A stretch of DNA of 64,000 nucleotides from Cryptomeria japonica (GCF_030272615.1 NC_081409.1:532374291-532438290); one strand, 5' to 3'. Positions 21,521 through 33,508 are shown, counted from the first letter of the stretch. Numbers and translations are program-made. Notes: generated from the sequence alone by a model not told the origin.

Positions 21521-22415
21521 TGTCTGAACTGCTCATATCTGATTTGGAGCTTGGGTCCCAGAATGACTCTATCCAAGCATTAGGACATGTTTTAGGAGGG
21601 CAAGTTATTTCATGTTTGTCTTCAATGGGCAAATCATCAGGGTCAAGGAAAATATCTTCGAGGGCATAGGAGCTAGAAGAAAAGGAACTCCATTCCCATT
21701 CATTGGAATTAGTTTCAGGTCGGGTATCCTCAGGTGTCGTTTCATCATCAGAGTCATGCCCCTTTCTACACGTGGTCACTTTGGTAGACAAGGGTCCAAT
21801 TCGCAATGGTACAAAACCTAACCCTAAAGTTGGAGGTCGCATCTTGGGTATAATAGGTTCTAGTCTTCCTTTCTTATTAGGGCCCAAGCCACTGTAGCCA
21901 TCATATCCCTTTTTCTATAGCATAGTAAACCCTTTGCCATACCGCTCCACTGGCAACCTAATAGGTGGTGTCTCAGTTGGATCCTTATAAAGCCAATCTA
22001 TGACATCATCATCCAGAGTTTCTTTGTCAAGTTCACCCCATCTTGTAAATGTAGTGGGGGGCTGATATTGAATGACTATCTTAGGTTCCTTTTGCAACAA
22101 ATGTGGTTTGCCATGTGATTTTGGAGATATTGGTAAATTCCCAATGAGGAATGTTTGAGCCATTGAATACTCTCCGCATCCTTGGTCCTGTATCTTCAAT
22201 TTTCCTTTGACAACATCTAACAATTCATTAGGATCCACATAATTATGTGAGTGAGCCTCTCTATTGACTAGGACTTGTTGCTGCGGGGAATCCTTTAGAT
22301 TAGCACAAAATTGAAATGGATTACGATCTCCTAGAATTGTTATCTCAGTCCCATTGTAAGGATATTTTAAACACTAATGATAAGTAGATGGAACTGCTTT
22401 CATTGCGTGGATCCA
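21471..22415 (-). pseudogene. T3 protease-RT linker with G-patch-like motif
   Basis: In the same frame as gag and protease. It starts with the protease C-terminal extension (WIHAMKAVPSTYH), interrupted by a TAG at about 22,375 where T1 has Gln (YHQC). QGCGEYSMAQ is shared with T1. At 21,912 a TAG precedes KKGYDGYSGLGPNKKGRLEPI, a glycine-rich G-patch-like block matching the one in T1. Acidic low-complexity sequence follows up to the frame change near 21,500. A G-patch usually binds RNA; here this is inferred from the motif. Confidence 0.72.
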
Positions 22416-22991
22416 CTAACGGCCAAGAATCATATTGTAAGGGAGATCAAGGTCTAGGACCTGTAGGAAAGTGTTTTCTATCACTGGACCGACTTTGATA
22501 GGCAATGAAATTACCCCTTTAGATGGATGCTCAACATCATCATATGCTTTGATTGTTATTCTTCTGGAAGAATCAATGTCATTTTCTGTATAACCAAGAC
22601 CAATGACCACTCTCAAGGTACAGATGTTAAGACCTGCTTCGCCATCTATCAAGACTCATCGGATCTTGCAATTATGGACAAAGACTTCAAGATGTAAAGG
22701 ATCATTATGAGGGAGCTTATCAGGAGAAATATCATTATCAAAAAAGGTGACGTGTTGGGAAATAGCTAGATGTCCAATTTGGGCTTGAAATTGGTCAACA
22801 TCAATGTTTGTCGGGACAGTGGACTCAGTTAAAGCTTTATCTAGGACTGCGCGATGCATAGGGGACATTTTCAACAACTCAAGAATTGATATTTGTGCAG
22901 GTGTCTTCCCTAGATGATCTAGGAGATTATACTGACTCGTAGGAGTTGATTTGGGAGGAATTGCAGGAGCTCCTTTCAGGACTATTTTGGA
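22416..22991 (-). pseudogene. T3 retropepsin-like protease
   Basis: Reads LIDGEAGLNICTLRVV with the catalytic Asp; D-G-E replaces the D-G-G seen in T1, which may itself be a G to A change. YDDVEHPSKGVISLPIKVG and PYNMILGR follow. In-frame stops at 22,989 (TTR-stop-SKI), 22,653 (IR-stop-VLID, probable CGA to TGA) and 22,413 break it. The order ISILELLKMSPMHRAVLDKAL before the core matches T1. Role: polyprotein processing. Confidence 0.82.
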
Positions 22992-25900
22992 TCAACGAGT
23001 GGTCACTGCGCAAGAAGGATCTTGTCCCTTTATTCTTATGGTGGAAACATACTCATTTAACACTTGAAAACAATTGATGACATTGTTATAACCAGTATTT
23101 GCATAATTAAGATTTGTTTTTTGGGTAGAGTTTGAAGAAGATGCTCTACCCTTATCATGATCAAGCAAAGGAGTTTTAAAAATTCTATGATCAGTGTTAG
23201 AGGTCACGTTGGGTGGGTCTACCTCAATTACTCCTTGATCTAACAAGTCTTGAATCATATGTTTCAATTGAAAACATGATGCGGTTTTATGTCCTTTTGA
23301 TCGATGGTAGTCACAATATGCATTATCATTCCACCAATGCGGCTTTACCAATGGTTTTGCCTTGATATCTGGTAACTTGATAAACTTTGCTTGTATTAAT
23401 TGTTTCATTACTGACTCAATAGGCTCTCCCAATGGCGTAAACTATCGAGGAGGCCCATCCCTTGATCAGAAAGGTTTTCGTTGTTGACCTTGTTGCTGAT
23501 TATATTGTTGAGTATATTGTTGATATTGCGGCTGTTGAGTAACATTACTTGTTGGTGTTTGATTTTGTTCCATAGCCGACATATTAGGGGCACTCAATTT
23601 CTTTATTGTGAACATGGGTTGATTTGCATTCACTGCTCTTGCATCAACAACTCCATCATTAGTGACATTCTTGTTTTTGTACCAAAATCTATTTCTGTCC
23701 CCTGAATTGTTTGTGTTGTCACTGTTTTTGTTGAGCTTAATGATTCCCTTAGCTACAAGAGCAGTTTCAATGTTCATCCCTTTCTTAATGAGTTTCTCAA
23801 TGGTATTGGGACTTTTCAATTTGAGTTCATACATCATTTCTGGGACCAAATTTTGAATAGATAAGTTCACTTGTTGTTCTTCAAGTATATCTAGGGAGGA
23901 ATGACTATACAAGCTTCGCCATCGTTGCAAGAAAGTCACTAATGGTTCACCTTGCTTTTGCTTGGTGTTGCATAAATCTGACATGGTCACTTCACTGTCA
24001 ATGTTGAATGCGAAGTGAGATATAAACTTTTGAGCCAATTCTGACCAAGTCTTTATATTCCCTGGCAAATGTGAATACCAATCCATGGCTTGTCCTATGA
24101 GACTTCATGCGAATAAGCACATTAAATATGTTTCCTCATAACTCACTTCAGTACATGCTATGAAAAATGCTCGAATATGGTCTTTTGGATTGCCATTCCC
24201 TTTATATTTCTCAAAATTAGGTGCCTCAAAATGCTTAGGGAAGGGAGGCATGTACAAGCTCTTGTCAAATGGATTAGGACATAAATCTTGATCTATGTAC
24301 AATTTCTTTGTTCCTTTGGTTTCCAATGCGTCGACTTGTCGTTGCAACTTCTCAAACTATTGTGCAAATGTGTCAGGTATCAAAGATTTTGGAAGTTCAT
24401 CATTCATTCTTGGGTGTACTCTTTGTCGATACATCTTGTTCTCCATTGGCTGTTGATGCTCAGAAATTGTTGTCTTTGGTGTCTCTGGCATATAAAGTTC
24501 TTGATACAGCTCTTGTTGCTATGGTTGTGCCGTGCCTTGACATTGACCCTGTTGTTGTGCTTCTTGTGGTGGAATCATGATTGGTAGCCTTGGTTGATAT
24601 TGCAATTGAGGGTGTTGTTATTGCACGGACATCAATTGTGGTTGTGAAGTATGATAACTTGTTTGTCTTGGCACATATGGAGGCACATGTTGTTGTTGAT
24701 GCTGACAAATCAAAATTTGTTGACTTTGTGCCAATTGTTGTTGTCTTGATGTAAATCCCATCATTTGCAAAAAACTTTGTTTGGGAGGTTTTTGTTGTTT
24801 CTCCTTGAGATGGGGTATGGCACTCACATTTACTTGCTATGTTGTTTGTCCAATCCACTGTGGTGGTTGCAAGTTTGAATTAACTTGTAATGGTGCAGAA
24901 GACACCGCAACATGTTGTTGAATGCAATATTGTTGTTGTTGTGCATTTCTTGTTTGCACATTCGATTGTGCCTTTTGTGTATTACTCAATTGTTGTAACA
25001 TTTGTTGTTGGTGCAAACCACTATTTGTGGCTCTTTGTGTTGCCATTATTGAAGGATCTGTCACAATATTTTGCATAATATGTACTTGAGTATTTGGCAA
25101 ATATATTGAACTTAATGGGACATAGGAACTTTGTTGCATTGTGGAATTGTTTTGGACATTGGTGAGATCAGGCATTCCAGTCGTAAAGCTTTCTTGCATC
25201 TTAGATTTTGATCCACTTGTAATTATTCAAGGAATCATTTCTTGTTGAGGGACAGCTCTCAATATTTGTGTGGCCCTCACTTGATCTTGTGTTAAAGGTG
25301 TTGTATTAAATAACGGATTGTTTATTGTTTCAAATGATGACTTTTGAGGAATAGTCACTATCAACGTTTTTGAAGCACATTTACTCATCAAGGTGTGTTG
25401 AGTTTCTTGTTGCACATTTTCTTCATTTGGATGTGGAGAGAAACTTAACAACTCACCACCTTGTTGTTTTTGCACATTAATTTGCTCACTTGAGGAGGTC
25501 ACATTACTCATCATGTCAAGATATTTTTGTGGGAACATCTTAAAGACCTTGTTCAAGAATTTATCCATCTTTTTTGTCAACTTTGGATCTTTAAGGAACA
25601 TATCAACATCATCGGAAGCATCGGAATCTGATGAAAAATCTGGTAAAACATTTGGATTTATTTCTTGTTGAATGCCTTGATCTGAACCAAATCCTTGTGA
25701 AAGAGTTTGTTCCGTACATAATGTTTGAATTTCATGTTGCAGGTTCGGTTGATTCCAATCAAAAGGTGCATTTCCTCTTGGTGTTGGTGGAACACTCCCA
25801 TATCCTGGTTTCATGGGTACAAACATTGGCTCATATAATGGAGGTGGTCCAAGTTGAACCATTCCATATGGTGGTAATGATGTGTTTGACGAACCTTCAA

Positions 25901-26006
25901 TTTGTAATGATTGGCTAGGTTGCAACTGTGAGTTTGATATGTTGTCAATGGGTTGATATGTTGGTTCGCTCATCTTCTTAGATTTTGACCTTGTTTCAAT
26001 AGGCAT
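22992..26006 (-). pseudogene. T3 Gag, one frame with several nonsense codons
   Basis: I choose the ATG at 26,006 (MPIETRSKSKKMSEPT), which matches the T1 Gag start; an earlier ATG at 26,072 adds 22 residues not shared. Up to about 24,360 the protein is Gln/Ser-rich and low in complexity. The Gag domain follows (FEKYKGNGNPKDHIRAFF, YLMCLFA, SLIGQAMDWYSHLPG, TFLQRWRSLY), then a Gln-rich tail and the C-x2-H-x3-G-H-x4-C knuckle CDYHRSKGHKTASC near 23,310. Stops at about 25,226, 24,836, 24,616, 24,520, 24,358, 24,103, 23,464 and 23,425 all keep the frame; most sit in Gln-rich context and fit CAA/CAG to TAA/TAG. No frameshift is seen over 3 kb. The protein is about twice the length of the T1 Gag. 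Confidence 0.85.
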
Positions 26007-27919
26007 GTCACTATGCAAATGCAATATTTTTTTGGATTTTTTAATTTTAAAAGGATGATGTATGATATGCAACTAAATGCAACCTAAATAAATGAAAATG
26101 CAATCTATGGCAAGAATGCAACCTATGTTTTTGTTGTTTTTCAAGATTTGGACAAACTTTTTGAAATGCAAACCTAAAGACTCAACCTTAGGAAATTGAA
26201 ATGAAGCCAAGACCTTAAAGGATAAAGGACCAAATGACAAGAGGACAAATTGACAATGTCTCACCTATATGCTTGGATACTAAGATAGGTTTGACAAAAA
26301 TGATATTAATAAAAGGACAAATTTTTAGACCAGGTCAAGACTTCCTAACAACAACTTAGGGTATTATCCAAAGTTTTGATTTTCCAAGTTTGACAAATCA
26401 AATTTTTGAGACTAAATGCAGGAAGGCAATGATTATGACAATGACTTGGGATATGACATGAAAATGATCTAAATAAAATGATAAGGATAATGCGAAGACC
26501 AATGACTTGGAATATGCAGAATGCAACCTATGCAACCTAAATGGAAATCTATCTTGGATATGACAATGAAATGCAAACTTAGGGAAAATGATCTTGGACC
26601 TAAGTGCAAAATGAGGACGCTTGCAATGAAAAGGACTAAAATGAAAGGAGATGACAATATGCCTTAGGACCTAAGTGGGACTATGCAAAACCTAGCCTAA
26701 AGTGACATAAATTTTGAAACAAAGACATTCAATATTTTGACAAGCCATGTTCAAATGTCGAATGAATACTTGGACAAATTTGGAATTTTGTTTTGAGTTG
26801 AATGTTGTTGATTTTCAAAACCCAAGCTGATTATGAGCACTTTTGAAAGTTTGCTTTTAATTTAACCTTTGACAATCATGGAAGACAAAATGTTTGTTTG
26901 ACTTTGACTCAAGACAATCAAGCACATTTACAACAAATCCTATGGCTGGCAAGGACAATATTTGTTGAATCCTCTAACAAAATACAACACTTAGCCAGAT
27001 AGCTAGACACTTGGTAGCACTGGCTCCCCCTTACAATGCACTCACTTCTTGGGCATACCAAGCTTCGAGTTCAAAGGGAATCACTTCCCAAGAACTTTCT
27101 ATCTCTAACTAAGGAGTACATGAGAGGTGTCTTCAGCATGCACGTATCACAATGCCTGAGCCAACAGATAGAAGGTTTTTGGTCTCTAAAAACAAGAGAT
27201 TCTTGTAAGGGTTTTTGTTCAGGTGGGTATTGATCCGGCGAATAAATCGTCGCAATACCATTCCAGCACCTGTTGTCTACAACTTCCGTTGCATCCACAG
27301 TTATTTAGAGTGGTTCAGAAGAGCTTGGCTTTAGCCCATCACCACTTAGGGTCATTCCCTCTCACCAATGCCTGTGTGAAGTGCTAGGCAAATCAGGAGG
27401 TAGGCCCAATTCTAAGGGTTAAAACATGCAATCAAACTAAAAGTAAACAAAGCATGCATGGCATTCATTAACCTTTAAGAAACTAGATGTGCAACTACTT
27501 TAAAAATCACATGCAAGATGTTTTAATAAAAGTCTTTGACTGCATCCTGCATAAGATTTGTTAGTAGTTTCATTTTTTAGTCTTTGTCACACGTAACGCC
27601 AATGTGTTGCACAGAGAAATCAGTACCAAAGAAAAACCAGAATATAAGAACAAAATGAAAACAAAGTAATTTGCAAGTAAAAACACTGGTTTCACCTCTG
27701 TTTCTGGCCTTACACAGGCATAGAATGTCTCAACATAGGCACAAAATGCCTTGACATAGGCGCAAAATGCCTTGACATAGGCATAGATCTCCTTGACATA
27801 GGCACAGATCCCTCCTACACAGGTGCAGAAGTGTCCAGAAAGCCCCGAGTTGCCCTGTTTCTTGGGTTTTCACTTGCAAATCAGCTCAAAAGCACTCAAA
27901 AACATGGTTAAGGGGTTAG
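26007..27919 (-). other. T3 untranslated leader
   Basis: 1.9 kb from primer binding site to gag without a convincing gene. It contains the 21-nt array at 27,713-27,838 and a block near 27,300-27,420 similar to part of the T1 leader. The stretch 26,080-26,720 is rich in ATGCAACCTA and TTGGACCTAAG words. Confidence 0.7.
27713..27838. repeat. 21-nt tandem array in T3 leader
   Basis: Six units start at 27,713, 27,734, 27,755, 27,776, 27,797 and 27,818, each exactly 21 nt, beginning CATAGGC or CACAGG and often ending CCTTGA. The array lies about 80 nt downstream of the primer binding site in minus sense. The same word, in 20-nt steps, is found in T9 at 63,185-63,300. Confidence 0.92.
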
Positions 27920-27920
27920 T

Positions 27921-27938
27921 TTCATGCCGGGTTCACCA
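27921..27938 (-). other. T3 primer binding site
   Basis: On the minus strand TGGTGAACCCGGCATGAA begins five bases after the 5' LTR. T9 has TGGTGAACCCGACGTGAA at the same place. The TGG start pairs with a tRNA CCA end; I cannot name the tRNA. Confidence 0.85.
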
Positions 27939-27943
27939 GAAAA

Positions 27944-29433
27944 TGTAGATAGGAATTTGGAATTCATAAAAGCAAATAGAAATTAGACTAGCTCAATCAC
28001 AAAAACTAGATTGCAATGATAAGAAATCCTAAAAACATTCAATAGAGATATAAAGACAAGATAATCAAACCAAATGCAAACCATTACAAACACAAATATC
28101 TCCTCCATAATTCTCCATTGTCCTTCTTTCTCCTTCAAACTACTTTGTTTGTGGATCTCACTTACAAATGCAAAGGCATAGTATGAAAGCAAGATTGACA
28201 AGATGAAATGGCAGCGTAAGGATACTAGAAGCGTGATTGATCCTCTGAAAATGTGATTCAATCCCTCTGAAAATGTGATTAATTCCCTCTGAAAATGTGA
28301 TTAGATCCATTGATTGAAGAAAATCATCCAATTTATAGACAAATTGGAGAGATGACAAGATTAGCATGAAGAGATTTGAAAGGAAATTTCAAATCAAGAA
28401 TGACAAATATGACAAATTATGACAAAATTGACATTTTCTATTGAAGATTGACTGATTGACAAATTATGACAAAAATTGACATGCAAGATTGATTGATTGA
28501 CAAATTATGACAAAATTGACAAAATTGACATGCAATTCCCATGAAATTAGGGGAAATATTAGAAAAATAGGAGAAATAGAAAATTAGGTTAGAAATGATG
28601 AATTGGAAATTAGGAAAATAGAAATTGATGAAATTAGAAAATTAGGTAAATTAATTAATAATTTTTCATTCATTAATTAATTCACAAAAAGAGGGGGAAT
28701 TAATTAGCCAATTAAATAAATATTTAATTGTGACAAGAAGACTTAGGATAAATATATAAATAATTTAACCTAGAGGGAAAATGACAAACAAGATGAACAA
28801 ATCATAAAACCCTAGAAGATGAATTAGAAATGCAAGGACGACGATTAGGTCTTGACAAAAGATAATTGATGTAGGGTCGATTTGATCATGATTTTGATTG
28901 ACAAAGGACCAATGCTGATAAATGATCGAGATTGATTGATAAATTGACCAAGATTGATAAAGAGATCAAATTGATAGGTGCCAATTAACGAGGAACAATG
29001 ACTAATTGATCCAAATTGACACGATTGAAAAGGACAAGGATCGATGACGAATCGATCACAAAATGACAAGATTGACCAGGACAAGGATCGATGATGAATC
29101 GATCACAAGGTGACAAGATTGACAAGAGGACAAAACCCTAATTCTATCATCGATTAGGATTGACGATGTCCAAAATGATGATAAATGAGCACGCACCATG
29201 ATGTGACAAGATAAGATTGACCAAAATCATAACTGAAGATTGCTATCGACAATACCTAATTTGAAAGCGAGAAAAATGAGGAATGCAAAAGAAGGACTCG
29301 ATGCTTGCAAATGATAAAGACCAAGTGCGCAAAATAGAAGAAATGTTAATGCAATGCAAGAACCCTAAAATAAGGCAATGCGCAAATGTTAAAGTATGAC
29401 TCCACAAGCGTTGACCATTTTTAGATGTCTATA
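27944..29433 (-). repeat. T3 5' LTR
   Basis: 1,490 bp, TGTAGA start on the + strand and TCTATA end (one C to T change from TCTACA). It carries a TATA box at 28,331-28,338 and the same internal repeat blocks as the 3' LTR. Flanked by GTAGG on the outside and the primer binding site on the inside. Confidence 0.95.
28331..28338 (-). promoter_or_regulatory. T3 5' LTR TATA box
   Basis: CTATAAAT on the minus strand. T3 transcription would begin about 30 nt downstream (near 28,300) and run leftward. Confidence 0.72.
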
Positions 29434-29438
29434 GTAGG
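29434..29438. repeat. T3 target site duplication, right copy
   Basis: GTAGG immediately after the right LTR end (TCTATA), identical to 14,561-14,565. Confidence 0.95.
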
Positions 29439-30618
29439 AAAAGATGCAAGTAAGTGGAAATCCATCGAGGCGAGCTATGATGATGAAGTCGGAGTCATTG
29501 GAGTAACATACACTATAAGAAACAAGGGAAAAATGTTATCCCGATACCCGATGGGGTTATCGGTGGATCTCTTGCCAACAACCGATGGGGCAATGTATTT
29601 ATAGTGATGACATCGGGTTATCAGGAGGTCCTAATTTATGTTACCCCGATACCTGTTGCACTAAATGGAGAAGGTGACTTTATTGGAGAGACTCTCTCCA
29701 ATAAAGTGGTACCAAGCAAGAAGGGGAGCAAGACTCATCGGGATAACATACATTATCAGGGAGATGCGTTTTGGGTTATCTCGATTACCGATGAGGAAGA
29801 TGAGCTCAACAAAAACAAAGTGTCTACATCGAGAAAGCCTACGCTGATAGACCGAAGCAACCCGATAAGGAGAGTAAGGTGCAAGAAGACTCATCAGGAT
29901 AGCTTATGCTACCGGAGAAACATTTTTAGAGTTGTTCTGATGCCCAATGGATAGAATGCCATAGAGGGTGGATCTATTGGGGAGACTAATAACTAACGAA
30001 AGCAAGGAAAATACGCTACGCCGACGCCCAATGAAGAAATCAGTGAAAGTTATGCCGATCAAAAAGAAAGTTAGATGTCATGAGACCATCAGATGAAGTA
30101 TTAAGTGACTTCATTCCGAAGGCCAATGGAGCAACTGGAGGAATAAATAGGAGGTTTCATCGAAGAGACATACCCCAATGTGACATAAAGAAAAGTTGAC
30201 TAATAGAAAGAAAAGGTGGATCCATCGGGATAAGTCAAGCCTTGAGGAAAAAAGTGAAACGACTGGGGTGAGATCTTATGGATTGATTAGAGTGACCTAT
30301 ACTAATCAGAAAGATAAAAAGGTAATTGAAGGAATGCAAAATATGGGTAGTGCCAAGTAATTGAATTATCGGGTGGGGTTATGTTGATTAGCCATTAGAA
30401 TGTCTGATACGACAAACATTATTTAATGCTCACAATCAGGTCGATTGGATTCGCACGAAGAAAATTTGATGAGTTTATAATTGTTATAGACTCTAGCTGT
30501 TGCATATCCAACATAAAAAAAGAGTTTTCGTGCCATAATTATTTACAGTTTCTTCAGCCATCAACATTCAAGTTGCAGACAAGAAGCACGGATAATTTGA
30601 GAATTCAAGCATTTAATC
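29439..30618 (+). other. T2 spacer before the downstream ORF, degenerate repeats
   Basis: 1.2 kb, richer in CG than its surroundings, with recurring ATCGGGATAACATA, CCGATGGGGTTATC and CCGATGAGG-type phrases, suggesting an old tandem repeat. No gene is supported. A perfect hairpin lies at 29,678-29,706. It resumes T2 sequence from 14,560. Confidence 0.55.
29678..29706. repeat. Perfect 13-bp hairpin
   Basis: CTTTATTGGAGAG and CTCTCCAATAAAG are exact reverse complements separated by ACT. No T run follows and no coding role is seen. Confidence 0.8.
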
Positions 30619-33508
30619 ATGGAGGCTTTTGGTTCACAAGGGAAAAGAAAGGTCATAGAGATTTCAGATACACAGTCTACTAAATTAAAAAAGACAAAGT
30701 CTGTGGAGGGTGTGCAAAAGCAAAAGTTGAACCAGGACATGATTGACCAAATGGAGTCTTTTGGTGCTAAGTCGAGGAGGTCTAAAACCTATTTTCCACC
30801 CAATTATCAATTAGAAGATAAATACAAAGGGGTTGGAGATATTTGGACAACCATAGGCAGCCATGAATTGTTTATGTATCACTACCTAAGGAAGAACAAG
30901 GAGATGCCATTATCGAACCCTTGGATGACAAATTTGGGCAAACTGGTGGTCCCAAATGTTTTTATAAATCTCAGATTATTGGAATTACTCACCAGGAAGT
31001 ACAACAAAGAAAAAATATGCATTCAATTGCCCAATGGGGATCCGTTCATCCAGATTCTTTTCAGGAGGTTTTTGATTTGTCTTATGAGCCTTCCATGCCG
31101 CTATCCTTTGTAGATCTGGAAGAGGATTATACCCAAATGGAAACCACTCACACAATGTGGAAGTTACAAATTCACAAAAAGGAGAAGGGACGACTCACAG
31201 AGCAAGATGGTCCTCCTTTCAAAATTACTCTATTAAGACAATATTTGTAGTACACATATTGGGCATGCCACCAGGTCTACAGGGAGGAAGTTCCTTATGT
31301 TACAAGGATAGAACCATTAGTGTTAACTGCAAACATTCAAATGCATGAGCTAAAGCCATTTGATTATGCAACTTATTTGGTAGAGAAGTTGCATGAAGGA
31401 TTCTTAAGTTTGTAAATAGAGCCTAACCCTACTTTCAAATTTTACTCATTGCTAATGCATATGGTTTTGTTTCATGGGTAGATGAAAGGTTTGTGGTCAG
31501 AAGAATTAAGGGTGACTCCCAGGAATAAAGAGGGAAAGGACCAACCAATTCAATTATGGGTATCACTGTGGGTTCAAGGTCTGACAAATCACACTATGTG
31601 TTGTTTGAAGAATATTTTGTTAATCCCTTTTATAGATTGTTTGGAGTGGAATGTGATGGGTCTATCTCATCGAAGATTAAGAGATTATTGAGACCCCATT
31701 CTTTTGGAGACACTAGGGTCAACCACAATTGGGGTGATTGGTTTATATGTCATAATTTCACTTTTTTTAGGGTTTATGGTTTTGAGGGTGTTCCATATAT
31801 GTTGCCTACATTAGTTCCTAATAGGATTGCCTATTTAGAGATTGCTAGGAAACTTAGTATGTCAAATGCAAAACATTTGGGTGGCGCACACAAGCAGGTA
31901 TTTATGCCTGCCACTTTGCATTTTGGAGACTTCACCATTGTATCTACTAAAGCTTATGAGATGATAGAAAAGAAGTTGGTAGAGGAATATAATTTGTATG
32001 GACACCAGGCTCAAAAAAATTATGATCCAGAGGGATATATCCACCACTGTAGGAAGAGCCAGAACCTGGGAGAATATTTGCATATACCCATGGATACTGA
32101 GGATCTATTTAGAAACAAGGAATGGGATGAGGTTTCTACGATTTTAGAAGAATTGAACCAAAAATTGGAAGAGTGGAAGCATAGGCTTCAGCAACTAAAA
32201 GAAGAAGGATATTATGAGAGTGGGTCTGATGAGAATATAGTTGTATCAACCCTCTATGCACCTAAATTAGAAGAAGTGGCAGAGAGCCAGGAGCAAGCCA
32301 TGGTGAGAATAAATGCCAACACCGATGTGAGAATGGAAGAGCATGCAACTTTCATTGTAGATAAAGTTTTTGTATAGTCCAAAGAGCTTAAGTCATTCTT
32401 GTACCATTACAAAGGGAAGAAGCTGAGGGAAAACATCCCAAATGTTACCCCAAAAAATGAAGTAGAGATGCTTAAAAAATTGAAAGGAGACATTGATGCA
32501 GAAGTGGCCACAATGACACCACAAAGAGGGAGAAAAATTCTTAGTGAGCCAGGTATCATTTTGTTCCCAGGATGGGACTTAAGTGCTTCTTTCATTTTTG
32601 ATAGCTTGTTACATTCTGATAGAAAGGATGTAAAGTTAGACATACAGGGTGTTGATGACATTTTCATTGGATCGAGATATGATCCAAATGAAGAGGAAAT
32701 GTTGCTTTGGGCCCTATACCCTCCAAATAAAAGACCCGAGATTATAGATGTAGATAAGACATTTGGGCACATGATGAGGTTGAAAGTGGGAGAAGTTAAT
32801 CCAATTGTCACTATAGATTTGGGGATTGACATTACAAAACCGAATAAGGCCCAAATGCAGTGGGTGTTAAAAGAGGGTCAAACATACAAGAATTTATATG
32901 AAGACCTATTGAGAAGTTGTGGTCATGAAGTACCATAGATAACTGATACTGGTGTGCAAAAGAAAAAGAAATATGAAGACCAAATTAAAGAAAACATTAA
33001 GCTGAGGAGGCAAAGCAGGACTGCCAGGGTAGATGCTGCTTGTGTTTTGTTGACAAACAGGTTTGAGCATTTGTTGGAAGTTCTCAAAGAATTCTGGACA
33101 AATTGTCAGAAGAGCCAGGATAATATGGCTTCTCATGAAAGAAATTTGAAGAGGCTGAAGGCATTGTTGAAAGAGAAGAGTGCCGATGAGAAAATTGTTG
33201 CGAAGATCTAGAGAAGGTTGAACAAGCATAAGGCATTTGGTGTAGACATTAAGAAGGAATTTACCAATTGTAAGGATATTGTTAGGTATGGTGTATCAGA
33301 TATTGTGGATGATGCAAAGAAGTTAAAGGACAAAGGGATTTGGATTGCAGAATGCCAGAATGTACTCAACACATCCCTTAATGTTGCCTAAGAAGATTTT
33401 TTGGATATGAAGGAGACAGGTGAGCAGATGGAGAGATTGGTTACCATAGAGATCATTGGCAGGGATACTGTATTCAACACTAGCACTCACAAGGACAACA
33501 AGTATTAG
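30619..33508 (+). pseudogene. T2 downstream ORF of unknown function (about 960 codons)
   Basis: Not recognised. The ATG at 30,619 opens a lysine-rich N-terminus (KRKVIEIS, KKTKS) that could be a nuclear localisation signal. A frame change near 30,920 and another near 31,555 link three frames; in-frame stops occur at about 31,248, 31,413, 31,481, 32,377, 32,938, 33,211 and 33,391. Readable blocks include FVNPFYRLFGVECDG, WGDWFICHNFTFF and MPATLHFGDFT, then a Glu/Lys-rich helical stretch (coiled coil likely) and a basic helical C-terminus. No transmembrane segment or signal peptide is evident. It lies in the env-like position, downstream of integrase and in the same sense. Alternatives are an extra element ORF or a captured host gene. 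Confidence 0.6.

Larger units (their letters stand above)
14566..29433 (-). mobile_element. T3: complete Tat-like Ty3/gypsy retrotransposon
   Basis: A 14,868 bp element with two 1,490 bp LTRs, a 5-bp target duplication, primer binding site (27,921-27,938) and polypurine tract (16,056-16,070). Minus-strand order is leader, gag, protease, G-patch, RT, gypsy RNase H, archaeal-type RNase H, integrase and a 1.7 kb 3' non-coding part. The archaeal RNase H between gypsy RNase H and integrase is diagnostic of the Tat lineage. The LTR pair differs at only a few positions per 100, so the insertion is fairly recent relative to T2. The coding part is dead: about 13 nonsense codons in gag-protease-G-patch plus at least four frameshifts in RT and integrase. 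T9 carries a related LTR in opposite orientation. Confidence 0.95.

Noticed and set aside
24288-24587. Hydrophobic + strand ORFs antisense to T3 gag
   Set aside because: Leu/Val-rich because they are the complement of Gln-rich codons; not independent genes.
30619-33508. Interpretation of the T2 ORF as an envelope gene
   Set aside because: No signal peptide, fusion-like or transmembrane segment can be seen, so only its position is env-like; left as unknown.
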